From contig NW_023503496.1 in the NCBI RefSeq assembly GCF_014529535.1, forward strand, positions 1-64,000: a stretch of DNA of 64,000 nucleotides, in the 5' to 3' direction. Under the pieces are notes generated by a model, which saw only the letters and a list, made by a program, of their open reading frames with translations, searched no databases and was not told the DNA's origin. The position numbers were made by a program, and so were the translations under genes. Below are positions 11,541 through 23,300 of the stretch, piece after piece. Source of the DNA: Bradysia coprophila. Lineage: Eukaryota > Arthropoda > Insecta > Diptera > Sciaridae. Every line of letters begins with the position of its first letter. Positions within the stretch are counted from its first letter, which is position 1.

Positions 11541-12003
11541 TACGAAATTGAAAGAGGAATATCATTGATTTTTTGAACTTTTATAAAAGCGTCAATTTCA
11601 TAGTTTGTTAGCTGCCGCCTATCGCTTACGCTAGTTCCTTGCTTGTGAAGGCTTGTTGTATTGTCACAAAAGGGGACCTCACCCTACCCATCAAAAAAAA
11701 ACCTAAATCCCAGCTTTTTTCGTACACTACATTTTAGTCATTTTTGGTAATACAGCAGTTTCTGTAAACAGCTTCTAGAGAGGCTCCGAGGATCCCAAAC
11801 TCAGTAACCCGAGTCAGGATCAATCTGGAAAATTGTGTAATTGCATTTAGCACTATTTATTACCATTTTGTATCAATTTCAAATAGAATTCAGAGGGTGA
11901 CGAAACAGGAAAAAACTGATGAGCCTCTTTGCTCAGACATTGGTTTGTTTTCAATGATTAATCTTGACATTTTCTGGACTGATAAAAACTGTCGTTGTTT
12001 GTA
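11541..12003. other. Non-coding spacer
   Basis: AT-rich sequence with no ORF, repeat or RNA gene that I can support. It separates the repeat array from a MITE. Confidence 0.5.
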
Positions 12004-12330
12004 GTCCGGGCGGCTATGTCAAAAAAAAAAGTCGCGTTCTCGCTCGCTAGGGAGTTTTCAAATTGGATTGACTAGTGGATACCATTGGTGTGTCAAAGTT
12101 TTTGAACCATTTTTTTTTTTGGTCTTATGAACTGGTAATAACCGGTAAAAACAGGTTTTTCTGTACCCCATTACGGGTCACTACAAAGTTTGACAGACAT
12201 ACCGGTTTTGACCGGTTATTACCGGTTCATGAGGTCGCAAAAAAATTTCGAAAACGTTGACCCCCAATGGTATCCAAAAATCAACAGATATTGAATTCAC
12301 TAGCGAACGCGATAACACAGCAGCCCAGAC
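12004..12330. mobile_element. MITE of 327 bp with long imperfect inverted ends and TA flanks
   Basis: The outer ends are GTCCGGGCGGCT and the mirrored AGCAGCCCAGAC, each flanked by TA (12002-12003 and 12331-12332). A stronger inner inverted repeat starts at ggataccattgg (12076) and ends at ccaatggtatcc (about 12277). It contains the CCGGT-rich stretches ctggtaataaccggt and accggttattaccggt. No coding sequence. Confidence 0.65.
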
Positions 12331-12563
12331 TATTAAGCTAGCGAGCGTCTAAGAATTGTTGTGAAATTAAATTACGTTCGGGGAATATTTACCGTTGATG
12401 CCATTCGCCCGCACGAATATGCCCTATAACGTTTGTTTCCTTCACAGAACTGGTTGCGTTAGTGAAAAAAAACACTTGAATGTCATCTCGTTTAAAAGAT
12501 TTTTAATTACCAGTTTGATCGAACCAGTCGATTTGAATATATTTGAATAATAAATTGAGTTGA

Positions 12564-12600
12564 CAATAAAAAGCAACGACATTCCATCTCTACAATCAGT
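12564..12600 (+). promoter_or_regulatory. TATA box and arthropod initiator of the EF-hand gene
   Basis: AATAAAAA at 12565-12572 lies about 30 bases upstream of TCAGT at 12596-12600, the classic arthropod initiator. The predicted transcription start is about 12598, giving a 29-nt leader to the ATG at 12627. Confidence 0.6.
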
Positions 12601-12626
12601 CAAGTTCAAACAGGCAAACATTCAAA

Positions 12627-13178
12627 ATGTTGTTCGTTCCCGCTGTCTTTCGGAAGTTAAATCCATTAACCGTTGAGTCAAAATGGAAAGTTTTATCGGT
12701 AACGCTCAAAAACTTCAGCTCCAGTAGTGGCTTTTCACCGGAAGAAATCGAACGATTCCGGAAAGTATTCCGCACAATGCCATCCTACGAAGAGTCTATA
12801 ACTTCCCAGGACCTACCACAATTTTATCGCTCAATTAACTACATCAAATCCATGGAGACTTACCTAAAGCATGCCGAATACACCGACAAGATATTCGGCG
12901 GCCGAATCACGACCACCCAGCTTATGACATATCTTGCCAATGAACACGATTCACGTCTACTGATGCACGAATATTTGAAGACGTTCGATCGGAACAATGA
13001 CGGATACATTTCGAAAGACGAATTTGAGATGGGCATTGGAGATATTAAAGTTCACGATCCGAGATTTAAGCATGTTTCTTACGAAGATTTTCTTAAACAG
13101 GCGGATACCAACAAGGACGGTAGAGTCAGTGTGTCCGAGTGTAGAGATTGGGTCAATAAGAATCTTGTGCTACCATGA
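12627..13178 (+). CDS. EF-hand calcium-binding protein, 183 residues, single exon
   Basis: The product is a small calmodulin-superfamily calcium-binding protein. Two canonical EF-hand loops are visible: DRNNDGYISKDE at residues 121-132 and DTNKDGRVSVSE at 160-171, both with D1, N3, D5, a residue with a side-chain or backbone ligand at 7, and E12. The front half has helical stretches (FSPEEIERFRKVF, residues 36-48; GRITTTQLMTYL, 92-103) that look like a degenerate EF-hand pair unable to bind calcium. The N-terminal 30 residues are basic and hydrophobic (LFVPAVFRKL) and could be a targeting sequence, but no cleavage site is clear. The ATG is the first after a good TATA/initiator pair and follows CAAA. 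There are no introns and no close paralogue in the window. The gene is intact; its exact family and partner are unknown. Confidence 0.9.
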   Translation: MLFVPAVFRKLNPLTVESKWKVLSVTLKNFSSSSGFSPEEIERFRKVFRTMPSYEESITSQDLPQFYRSINYIKSMETYLKHAEYTDKIFGGRITTTQLMTYLANEHDSRLLMHEYLKTFDRNNDGYISKDEFEMGIGDIKVHDPRFKHVSYEDFLKQADTNKDGRVSVSECRDWVNKNLVLP

Positions 13179-13309
13179 TTACACGTCATGACGTGTCAGT
13201 GTGTGGAGTTTATGAGATTTTTCATCCGTTGAATACATGTGTGAAAACGAACTGTGTTTGTATTTGTGTCTGTGAGAAACAAAAGTGTCCAATTTACCCT
13301 TTGCGATCA

Positions 13310-13509
13310 ACCTTTATTAAACAGAGAGATGCTAATATGATGACTCGGTCGTTTCGACGGATAGAGGGAATATGTCGAATGATTTTGAAATTGGTTGAGC
13401 GAAAATGTATTGAATTCTCTCTCAAAAACCCAACTGTCATTCGACATATTCCCTCTATCCGTCGAAACGACCCAGTCGTCATATTAGCAACCTTTGTTAT
13501 TAAAAGGTA
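13310..13509. mobile_element. Palindromic MITE of about 200 bp
   Basis: Arms of about 75 bp pair almost perfectly, from gctaatatgatgactcggtc/gtttcgacggatagaggg on the left to the mirrored ccctctatccgtcgaaac on the right. Both strands are open only because the sequence is a palindrome. Confidence 0.8.
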
Positions 13510-13631
13510 GACAGATATCTCACTGCCATGTAATGGTTCACTAGAGATTCAAATCTAATTTTACCCATTTAATGTGGCACTCAATCACAGAAAATTCTCC
13601 CGACTTCCTGTAGGTCCAGTTCGGTTGACGA

Positions 13632-13740
13632 ATCGTTCATGAAGTACTAATATCACTCTAAAAGATGAGACAAAACATCGAAACAGCATACCAAAATCCT
13701 ATTTTGTCTTAGCGTGACATAAAAGTACTTCATGAACGAT
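13632..13740. mobile_element. Small MITE of about 109 bp
   Basis: The left arm atcgttcatgaagtact and the right arm agtacttcatgaacgat are perfect inverted repeats of 17 bp. They continue as imperfect pairing (atatcactctaa / ttagcgtgacat). Confidence 0.75.
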
Positions 13741-14670
13741 CACAATCACTTGGTCATCGGGCACCTTACAATATCTCAGGTTACTTAAGAATAACAGCTG
13801 CCGTGCCTGAAATGTCTTGTTTTTCAAAGATCTAGTTGTGATAGTCGTCATTGTGCTTCTAATCAAAACTTGACTTTTTGTCCTTCCTAAGTTACTTAGG
13901 CTTGCGGGTTCGAGTAACAATTACGTTTCTAGTGTCTTGTAAGACATCTATCTCTCGGTTGTTCAATAGCTGTGCCTAAATGAAAATTTTGCGCGGTAAA
14001 TGCGAAAATTGTCTACCCGAGGCTAAGGCGACATTTCAGTTTAGACACATGTTAGTAACAAGATTTTATGTACAGAAGTCGTCTTTTTTACAAGCGTCAC
14101 TTTTACGCACTAGTGCTTAAATATGTGAAAATCCATTCACTCACTACTTTTCACACATGCCCTAGGACTGAGAAAATCAATATTTCAAAACTCTGTTGAC
14201 AAGACACTTGTCTCACTCTAAGATTAACTTTCTTATCGTTTGACCTTCGATACATTGAGAGATTTTCATCACCGATTGTCATAGGTCAGGGAAAATTAAA
14301 TGATGTATGCGATTCAGTGTTGCCAGACACTGAGCTGTAACTCAAAAAATTTCTGATCTATCCCCCATTCAGGGGATCAGTCATACATTTGTACTAAAAG
14401 CGCCAGTAATGCATACTTATGGAGTTATCAGCGGTTTTCAATGGAAACACTGAATAGCAGGCGTCCTTTAAGTATACCCCCTGAATTGACGATGAGAGTA
14501 CCTTACTTCTGATAAATAAGCTAAGTGCAGACATGTCCTGTGACGGTTGCCATTACATTTAGTTTCGACGATGAGAAGTCGCTTTTTAAAGACTTTCAAC
14601 AAGTGCCACATTGTCAGGTGGCACGCGTCAGGTGCAACCGTTCAAACGTTTGAGATTTTTTTTATTCATC
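13741..14670. other. Non-coding spacer upstream of OGDH
   Basis: No supported gene or clear inverted-repeat element. The region lies between the EF-hand gene and a MITE ahead of the putative OGDH leader exon. Confidence 0.45.
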
Positions 14671-14680
14671 GTACGCCAGA

Positions 14681-14860
14681 AAAATGATAAGTTGGTACGC
14701 CTGTGGCGAGATAGAAGGAGCAGGAGCATGTCGAGCAGGAGCATGTCGAAAAAATTGACACCTCTCTTGAGAGAATTCGTACGTAATTCTCTCCCATACC
14801 GTACACAATTTTTAACCTCAGATTCCTTCTATCTCGCCACAGGCATACCAACTTATCATT
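14681..14860. mobile_element. Palindromic MITE of 180 bp
   Basis: The arms aatgataagttggtacgcct / gtggcgagatagaagga and their mirror at 14824-14860 pair with one or two mismatches. A small duplication, gagcaggagcatgtc, sits at 14718-14748. A related arm-like stretch occurs at 53125-53150, and a more distant relative at 25167-25300. Confidence 0.8.
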
Positions 14861-15442
14861 TCTCTGTCTTACGCCTTACGTTACTTCAATTCTCACAAAA
14901 TGTTTCCCTTGACAAGGTAGAGCTCGTCGTTGAAAATATTCGTTTCCCCTTCAATACCAATCCTACTACCGAATTCAATAACAATTCTTTTCCGCTCTTC
15001 TGCCTCTAAATGACGCAAAACTTGATCCAACAACAGAAAATGCAAAACAAAAAAAAAACCTAAAATTAACCAAAACACCAAAATGTGAAGTCATTTCAGT
15101 TCCAAAGAAAAAAAATTGTCAAAAAAATTTAATCGGTCGGAACCACACTTGTTCTGTGCTGAAGTGTAGGTATGTTGCTTAGTACTATTATACCGACTCG
15201 CTGTTCGCTTTATTATGAAAGAGCACATCGACAGTCAACACATAACGTTCGAAGCGATACGAACTCGCAGAAATAACAATTTCGTTGGTATAAATACAAA
15301 AGCGAAACTTTCGGTTTATCTGTCGTTCGAACGGGGAAAAAAATTATTTTTCATTGAACCAAACCAAATTTCAGATGTGAGTAAAACGAACGAAAATCTA
15401 ACATTTTCATCGATCGACGTCTTAGAATATAGAACTGAAAGG

Positions 15443-15760
15443 TTCAGTGTTGTGTTCTTGATTCGAATTGTGGAAAATCGATAAAAGGAAAACCCGCTGT
15501 GCATTGTTTGTGACAGTCTCGGTGTGTGATGATTTCTGTGATATGACCTAGTTCATTGCAACGTCTTCTGACGGTTCCTATTCTCTTTTTTTTATCTATT
15601 TCTTTGCGGATTACATAAGACGAGAGTAAACGCAATTAAACGAAACTGGTGTTCATGGACTGCGGTGCTTCCGGACTGTACAATATTGTTTACGCTACCT
15701 TCATACTGTTCGTTGTATTTCTTTACGTTTTCTATTTGTAAAAGCTCAGTGAAAGGAAAA
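15443..15760 (+). other. Putative 5' leader exon of OGDH
   Basis: A TCAGTGTTGTG initiator-like motif lies at about 15443 and a strong splice donor, AAAA/GTAAGT, at 15760/15761. The next good acceptor on this strand that leads into the OGDH start codon is ...CCATTTTCAG at 20315. This gives a leader of about 320 nt containing the 28-codon ORF at 15655. The exon is inferred from splice signals and position only. Confidence 0.4.
15655..15741 (+). CDS. 28-residue hydrophobic micropeptide or leader ORF
   Basis: The ORF reads MDCGASGLYN, then IVYATFILFVVFLYVFYL and stop. The last 18 residues are an uninterrupted membrane-spanning segment made of aromatic and branched residues. Length, single C-terminal membrane helix and the FLYxxY pattern resemble the 28-30 residue sarcolamban peptides of flies, which bind and inhibit the SERCA calcium pump. 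It lies 19 bases before a consensus donor (15761), so it is either an upstream ORF of the OGDH transcript or a separate micropeptide gene. The ATG context is weak (T at -3, G at +4). Such a short ORF can occur by chance, so the coding call rests on composition alone. Confidence 0.35.
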   Translation: MDCGASGLYNIVYATFILFVVFLYVFYL

Positions 15761-16598
15761 GTAAGTGGAAATGTCAGTTGTGGATGTCTTGAGAACCCGT
15801 CCCGTTCGTGGTACTAATTGTCAAAATGTTTTCCAAAAGTGATTCGTTATGTAAGCGGCAAAAGGAATCGAAGAAATGTTTTTTTCTTTTCTATCCGTGT
15901 GTGTCTGCACTGCAGCAACAGTAAAAATATAATTTCATTTTGTTACGGAAAAGTTCTTCGAATTTTTATTTAAAATAGAAATTCATTGACGTAGGTTGCC
16001 TGTATGGTAATCGAGAGAGGAGGAAAACTGAAAAGCAAATAAGTTGCCGCGAGTCAAAAATTCATTCAAGAAACAGCGAACTCTCTGTGTTTGTATTTGT
16101 TTGAAGTTTCTGTTTAAGCCGAACGCAACAATAGAACGGTTTTCAAACAGTCAGCTGACCTTATTTTTATTCAATTTTCGTTCGTTCGTTTGTGTATATG
16201 CACTCTCTCGTGATTCTGGTGTAATAATAAATCCGCATCGGCGAATATAATAAAAATGTACTGCGATTTCGCTAACAAATTACATGTCAAGTAATTTCAA
16301 GATCCGATTTTTTTGTTATAGCACAAACGGTTATTCTCACTAACATTTCCAATTCAAGGTCGATAGCGCGAGACGATAGTTTATTGTGGAAGGACAACTT
16401 GTGTGCTTTGCATATGTGCTCACTGCTCACCGTCTAATCGGAACTTTTATTTTCAATAAAATCGGTGAAAATACACCTACCTACGCAAATATCCGCAGCA
16501 TGTTGTCTTGTCACAACATTGTTGTGTGCTTTCGTTTTCCGAATTCTTTGCTGGAAAATTACAATTAATTGTTACTGTCGCTAGGAGCTACAATTAGC

Positions 16599-16755
16599 CA
16601 ATGAAAGTGTAAAACAGGTACGGTCGATCGTTCGTCCGGAGGACATAAAAATTTACGCACTCAAACGCACTCATTTTCATATTATTTTGACATAATTTAT
16701 GAATGCGTTTAAGGTGAATTTGCCGATCGGCAATACCTGTTCTGTACTTTCATTG
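16599..16755. mobile_element. hAT-type MITE, CAATGAAAG family, copy 1
   Basis: The ends are CAATGAAAGTGTAAAACAGGT and the mirrored ACCTGTTCTGTACTTTCATTG. The flanking 8-mers CAATTAGC and CACTTAGC match at 7 of 8 positions, consistent with a hAT target duplication. Other copies are at 21240, 54640 and 59295. It abuts the next MITE. Confidence 0.8.
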
Positions 16756-16758
16756 CAC

Positions 16759-16867
16759 TTAGCGACGCGAAAGAGACCTAATTCAAATTTATTGCTTTTA
16801 TAAAACTGTCAAAGTTGACAGCAGAACAAAAGAAAAATTTGAATTTAGGTCTCTTTCGCGTCGCTAA
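16759..16867. mobile_element. Palindromic MITE, GACGCGAAAGAG family
   Basis: The left arm ttagcgacgcgaaagagacc and its mirror at 16848-16867 pair over about 40 bp. The interior contains gtcaaagttgac. Related copies are at 17271-17356, 17384-17507, 17516-17630, 25725-25820, 37272-37403 and 37498-37630. Confidence 0.85.
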
Positions 16868-17270
16868 GTTAGTCGGTCGGGGAAATAAGCATTCAACACA
16901 GATCTCGCCTTAATTGTCCTAGGATTAAGATTAGCATAATCTAGGTGACACACAGTGTACCAGCACCTTGGTCTCTAATGTCCTGTTTTCCGTCTCATCG
17001 CACTTTGTACCTTTTAGTACCCTTCATGTAACTAAGAATATGCTTTGGATGGATGCGCCGAGTGGAACTGTATTGGATCGTGAAGTTACCCAGGAATCTT
17101 TTACGATCCATCACGAATGCTGAGGAATTTTTTCTGCTGGTTCTGTGTCTCCTCACCTTTTACAGTTCGGTTATTGTTATCGGGGTTTGACGAATTGTGG
17201 GTGAATTTAATTGTTTTGCGAGTTCGGGGCTGTGAAATGAGTTGAAGTTCAGTGATACGGACTTTTACTC

Positions 17271-17630
17271 TAGCTGAACATATCCATGTGAAAGCGACCT
17301 AATTCAAATTGGAATTAGGTTTTCTTTGAGTCGCTATGTGCATTGTGCAGCTAGAGTTACTTAGCAAACATCATTGTCTAACTGTAGCTACACATAGCGA
17401 AAGAGGCCTAATTCAAATTTATCTTTTGTTCTTCTGACAAGTTTGACAGAAGAACAATAGAAAAATTCGATTTAGATCACTTTCCCGTCGCTGCGTGTGG
17501 CTAGAGTAACTGCTCGTACACATATCGACGCGAAAGAGGCCTAATCCAAATTTATCTTTTATATTCCAGTCAAACTTGGCTGGAATACAAAAGAAAAATT
17601 TGAATTAGGCCTCTTTCGCGTCGATTATTG
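17271..17630. mobile_element. Three consecutive MITEs of the GACGCGAAAGAG family
   Basis: The copies lie at about 17271-17356 (short), 17384-17507 and 17516-17630. The second is bounded by TAA (before CTGTAGCTACACA and after TGTGGCTAGAG), a 3-bp PIF/Harbinger-type target duplication. The third has arms cgacgcgaaagaggcctaat that pair over about 45 bp. Each pair is separated by only 10-30 bases of unique DNA. Confidence 0.75.
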
Positions 17631-19437
17631 TGAAAATTCTGACCTGGAATCGTCCAATAAATGATCAAATGAAGTACCCACTTCTCCATCACGTTGTTAC
17701 ATATAATTTAGTCTAAAAAGTGGTCACGCGGTCACCCCTTACTTAAAAGTTAGCTTTCAGTGAGTTGCTGTTGCTGTTGCTAAAAATGTACAAAACTTTC
17801 AAACATTCGGTCCACGACAATTCTCATACACCCAGTTATCAGGGCCAAAATATTTTATTTCCAATTTCGATACAGCGTTGTTTCTCTCCACTGTGAGAAT
17901 AATGAAAGCTGACACAAACATAGGTGAAAGAATTGCTGAGATTGAACATTCCAATGTCTCGTGTACGTTGGCCCTGATACCTCAGCAACTTACTGCGCAA
18001 CGATAACGCGTAAATTTGCACAATTAAAAACGATTGAGTCAAAGTCCAACCATTAAATACTCGCAAAGTTTGCCGTTCAAATTTACATGACCATTGGGAA
18101 TGGGTTTGGGTGTCATTTGCAGATCGTTATTAACCAAAACTTGTCATTGATCTAGAGCATTACCGCGGTCAATTAACGCCTTACGCCTAACTAGACTGAC
18201 AAATTAACGTTTCCAAATTTGCTTGAACGAAAAAAAAAATTCCATCACGTCGTTTGCTGCTGGTATACGCTATATCACCGTGTAAACAAATATGATTAAC
18301 GTGTCAATTTCCAACTCATAAAATCATTCCAATTCGGAAGTTCCTATGTGATTCACAGATTCGACGGACGAGATAGATGCTGCTGATGTTGTTCATGTTC
18401 TTATGTCTCATTCATGCAAACATAATCTTGTTTGTTCTTAGTTTAATAAACTCGTCGAGCTAATAATTTGAGCTCGTGATTTTATTGACACAGTAATTCC
18501 ATGTCGTTTAACAAACGTCGTCATTGCATCAGATGTGTTGTTATATGGTGATGACGCTTTTTCATTATGAAATTCGGTTTCGCTGCCGATACGAAGTCAT
18601 GTGGATTAATGTGGTGATGTCATCGTCAGAAGGGAGAATAATGGGAAAATGGTTGAGGAATTCGAAATGGATCATTTATCGAACAGATCATCGTCGAACG
18701 CGGAGAAATGGTAAAATGTTTCATTTTCAAGGTCATTCAAACCGTATCAACGGCCGCTCATGCGTCTATGCTATTCAAATGTTTCAATTTTAAATATAGA
18801 ATGACCGAGATCGTTTCGGATAGGATTAAACCAGAATTCTTATCCAAAAATATGAAAAAGATCTCGCAGCTCTAGTGTAGGTTCTGGGCGCCCAAGATCT
18901 GATTGTTTTAAATTGACCACTTGCAATGGTATTCGCTAAATCACGTTTTGATTCGTCATAAGCTGAAGTGTTTTAATGAATTTTTGATTCTATTTTAATG
19001 CTCTGTAATCTTATCGCCGTTTTTCAATTGTTCATATTCTCCAGAGGGGTAACACCTAGACACACAATCATATCTCCGGTTCTGTAGATTCTACGTTGAT
19101 TCTTCGTAAGCTCTCAGCTTAGCGTATTTACGATTAATTTCTCTATTCGTACTCGCTGATGGCACTTGCTCAGCGATGATAACACTATATTAAAGTCGCT
19201 AACTGACTGCTAGCAGCTCTAATAGAGCTCTAATAAAAAATAAATGACAATGAAAACTAGGACCTAAACACGTTTGAAATGCTTCGTTTTTGCTATCGGT
19301 AACAATGATTTACGAAAATTGTAGCGCCTGTATACGCTCTAGTGAAAAACAAATTAAACCGCTGACAGTAATGCGATTGGAATGAAATTCAGAACGGTTG
19401 GAATGATTTGGGATGTATTTTAGTGTATAGTTCACTT

Positions 19438-19791
19438 CATCCACGCGTTTTGTATGGGAATTGACATTCAAACGTTGATATCTCCCCTGTTTTTAAAGAA
19501 TAAGAGCCAAATTTTGCTAGGTTTGCATCTTTTATTGGGTTTTATCGATTGGCATACTCATTTGTGTGAAATGTTGAGTAAAAATTTTCTTCGAATTATT
19601 TTACACAAATGAGTATGCCAATCGATAAAACCCAATAAAAGATGCAAACCTAGCAAAATCTAGCTCTTATTCTTTAAAAACAAGGGAGATATCAACGTTT
19701 GAATGTGAATTCCCATACAAAAATTCAAAATATCGGATTCGATCGTTTTTTTTCCGCAGCGCTTTCTACCACACCACTAAACGCGTGGATT
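19438..19791. mobile_element. Long hairpin MITE, CCACGCGTTT family, copy 1 (left arm deleted)
   Basis: The arms run over about 170 bp and include gaataagagccaaattttgc / taggtttgcatctttta and their mirror. Compared with the full copy at 23707-24118, about 75 bases are missing from the left arm, just after ccacgcgttt. The right arm is complete and ends ccactaaacgcgtgga. Confidence 0.85.
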
Positions 19792-20330
19792 GCAGCATTT
19801 ACGATTCCAACAGAATTTTTTTGCAGTGGTTAAACATTCATATTCACCACATTCTATCAATTCTATAGGAACCGTTAGCGCTACACTAAACGAACTGTGG
19901 CGCTGCTCCTAAATTCACCCAAAACTTGGATTCTGTTTTTTGTTGTGATACGCTAAAGGTTGGCATTACCTTCAGTGGTGATAACGATAAACTTGACGCT
20001 GGAGGGTCGCGTTTAACGTCCACGAATTGAGAAGATGTCAATGAGACCTAACATTTTACTAAAACTAAATTACCGTTTGGGTGGTAAGGCCGGAAACAAA
20101 CGGGCTATTTTGCGTTGATGAATTGACAATTTTGTTGAGTTTTCCATTGGTGAGACTGTGGTGAATATCTGATTACAATGCTGGTGTGTTTTCGACCTAA
20201 TCCCTTTTCGTTCGCATTCCAATTTTGTCTTTCTGTTTCCCCCTCAAATTGAGCGACGTCGTAAAAGCGCTTATCGATTTTAAATAAAAAATTCTTTTCC
20301 ACTTTCCATTTTCAGATTTAACTGATAACG

Positions 20331-23300
20331 ATGCATAGGGCCCGTTCGGCATTTACATTGGCGTTGGCACCAGTGGGTCAACAAAGTTTTGCGTCATGGC
20401 TGTTAAAAGGCGCTAACAAATCGCGGGTAAGATTCACCAAAATTGAAAACTTTTAGCTTCTCTGACACAATTCAACCAGAAAGAATTGAAAAGTAAAAAC
20501 GTTTAATGTGGTCATGCATGCCTAACGCTTAAGGTCGTTTCAAAAACTCTCTCATTCAATCCATCGTATTCATTCATTTCGTTCAAATAATGCCAATGTC
20601 ACTCGAACGACAATGGTTTTTACAGTCTTGCATGGTCATGGCATTTTTTTGGCCGGATGGTTTTGTTCGAGTTGAATTAAAATTAAAATTTGTTTTTTAT
20701 CAAAACATTTTCAGCTGAGCAAAGAAGTACTCGGTGCATCATCGATAAAATTTTACAATTCAACAGCCGCCGAACCATTTCTGGATGGTACCAGTTCTAG
20801 TTATGTAGAAGAAATGTACAATTCATGGTTACGCGATCCAGCGTCCGTACACACGGTGAGTCTAAATTTTTACGGTTAGAAAGTCATTTGTGTCTGTTTA
20901 TGAGTTGAGTAGATCAGTCACGTGACTCATGTGTATTGTCGAAACTTTTAGATAGATGACACAAAATGCAGGGGGTTCGAACTAAATTGTGTATCCTCTA
21001 TGGAAAAGAAGTAGAGGCACCTTGCTCTCGATCAGAATATTTCAAATCTCGAACAGGGATGACAGTTTTAAGTTCCCCTAACCGTAACGTTGACAACTGT
21101 AGACCGTGGCGTTCAATGACCAACAGAAGAGAAACGCTTGGTTTACTTTGGCCACATAAAATGGATCGGTTTCGAGGGCTGGACTGCCGGAAGCTGCAGC
21201 TAATTTGTAAAATGCCGACAAATTAAATGTACAAAAGTGCAATGAAAGTGTTAAACAGGTATGGTCTATCACCCGTTCGGAGGACATAAAAATTTGATTT
21301 CCGCCATGAAACGCACTCATTTTCATATTATTTTGACACAAATTGTGAGTGCGTTTAAGATGAATTTGTCGATTGGCCATACCTGTTCTGTACTTTCATT
21401 GCAAAAGTGTCCCTTCAGGAATCTCCTGAATGCACAGTATGGTCAGTCGGGGCCTGATGGTTTCGTTCTGTGAATTTGTAATGCACGAACTCAAATGTAT
21501 TAGATGGACTGGTTCCATACATCAGCATGACATGACGATAAATTGGATGATAGACCAGATTTTGATGGAAACTCATAGTTACAGACTCTGCTCTGGTCAC
21601 GTGTGATGTTAAAATTGTTACGAATAGGATCAGTACGATGCATACAACGCCAACGCCCGCGACTTGTCTTCATCTCTTTCCATATCTCAAGTACAATTCC
21701 ATACGTTTTCATGTATCGTAATCGTGCCACTTGAACGTTCTTTATTCGAGTGGTTTGCCAATGGCATTTGACGCACTGTGAGAAATGTGATGCGAGAGCC
21801 GAACTCTTTAGAAATTTTGGATGACGAAACGTCTGTTCGACCCCGTCAACCTAGGTTACTGTAAGAAACTTTACTTTATGTTTGACGGTCTAAGGCTACT
21901 AAGCAGAGGGTATCACTCCATTTCACCACGATCACAGATCAAACAGCAAGAGCCTTGTTAACAGTGTTCTTCACACTTTTTTCCAATAGGTTGCCAAGTC
22001 TTGCCAACCATTCCATATCACATTTTAGGTGAAATACTGTAATTGCTAGAGTAGCTCAATCCACTAGAGTCGGCAAGCATTTCCTATAGACTCAAATACG
22101 GCTATGGCACTCAATTAAAGATTTGAGTCCGCCTTCAAGTACCGACAATGATCTTTCTAAATTTTTAATTGCCTGACTTTGAATTTGAATCCAAGTGTTT
22201 GGTGTGTCACTGTCACAGACGTCAAATGTGTAGGTTGTAATATTTTGTAGAGTTACGCAGAGATTCTGGGATCAGTTCAAGGCAAAGAGCTAGTTTTTTT
22301 GACCCGAAATAAATTAGAAAACCAACAACAAATTACGTTGCGTCCGTTTAGTAAACTGTTTTTAAGGTTCAAGGAGCACAGAGGAGCCCACATGTATGTC
22401 AGTCCACCACAACAACGAGTTCTAAATCCTAGGCCGTATTGTTACCTCAACGACGAAAAATGTTTGCTCTGGTTTTGACGCACTTAGGGAGTCCCTTTAA
22501 CGATTAACGTCTATATCGGTCAGCTCACATCGTAGAGTCGAAGTGTTGCCGATCAATGTTGCCGATAAAATTTTGAACTGGTCAGGCACGTCAAACTTGT
22601 CTCTCTAATGCTCTCGTTTAAAAACGATAGAGTGTTTCACTTCGGACATTTTAGCACAGTTTAAGCTGTGCTGCGCTATTGTTTTAGTGTCACGTTAGCA
22701 CACTTGATCTGTGGGACAACAATAGATTACCACTTGCGTCACTGTTATAACGAGGTAAAACACCCTATACGGTCACTAGAGTGAGAACAAAAACTTTTTC
22801 GCCTTAGGGAGTCTAACACAGTATGACATAGGTTTGAAACAGTGAAGGACTGACATTTACGTCATCTTTCGGTCTGGTATCTGTTTTTCGTGAGGGACGA
22901 ATGTTTGTTCCAACTTGTACCAATAATTTCTTCTTCATTTCAGTCATGGGACGCATATTTCCGTAACAATGCGTACTGTCCACCACCATCTCTGGCACCA
23001 ACACAAAAAGGACACGTTCCCATATCTCAGTTTGGTCCGTATTTGGGCGGTGGATCGGCGCTATCACGAGCCGAACCCGACGAGAAAACCATTGACGATC
23101 ATTTGGCTGTGCAGGCAATCATCAGAAGTTATCAGGTACATTTGGAAATTGTTTCGCCCCGTTATTTCCCGTTTATAGAGCTTTGTGTTCTTCCCACCGG
23201 TTTCTTTTATTGGATCGTTTGTTTATTTTTACCACTCCATCCACAAAACCCGCCCGGTTAATTTTTTTGGTTTATTATTTTGATTGTAAAATACACTCTG

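Larger units (their letters stand above)
15761..20315 (+). other. Large first intron of OGDH, rich in MITEs
   Basis: No coding exon is seen. It carries at least five palindromic MITEs, listed separately, plus plain AT-rich sequence. The stretch 17640-19430 shows no element I can define. Short ORFs here have no protein-like composition. Confidence 0.5.

Noticed and set aside
13294..13510. Similar ORFs on both strands at a palindrome
   Set aside because: The sequence is an inverted repeat, so both strands give nearly the same peptide; it is a MITE.
15215..15484. 89-codon ORF ahead of the OGDH leader
   Set aside because: Composition is not protein-like, no motif is seen, and the opposite strand is equally open over the same stretch.
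18524..18793. 89-codon ORF in the first OGDH intron
   Set aside because: No domain, no splice or promoter context; probably chance.
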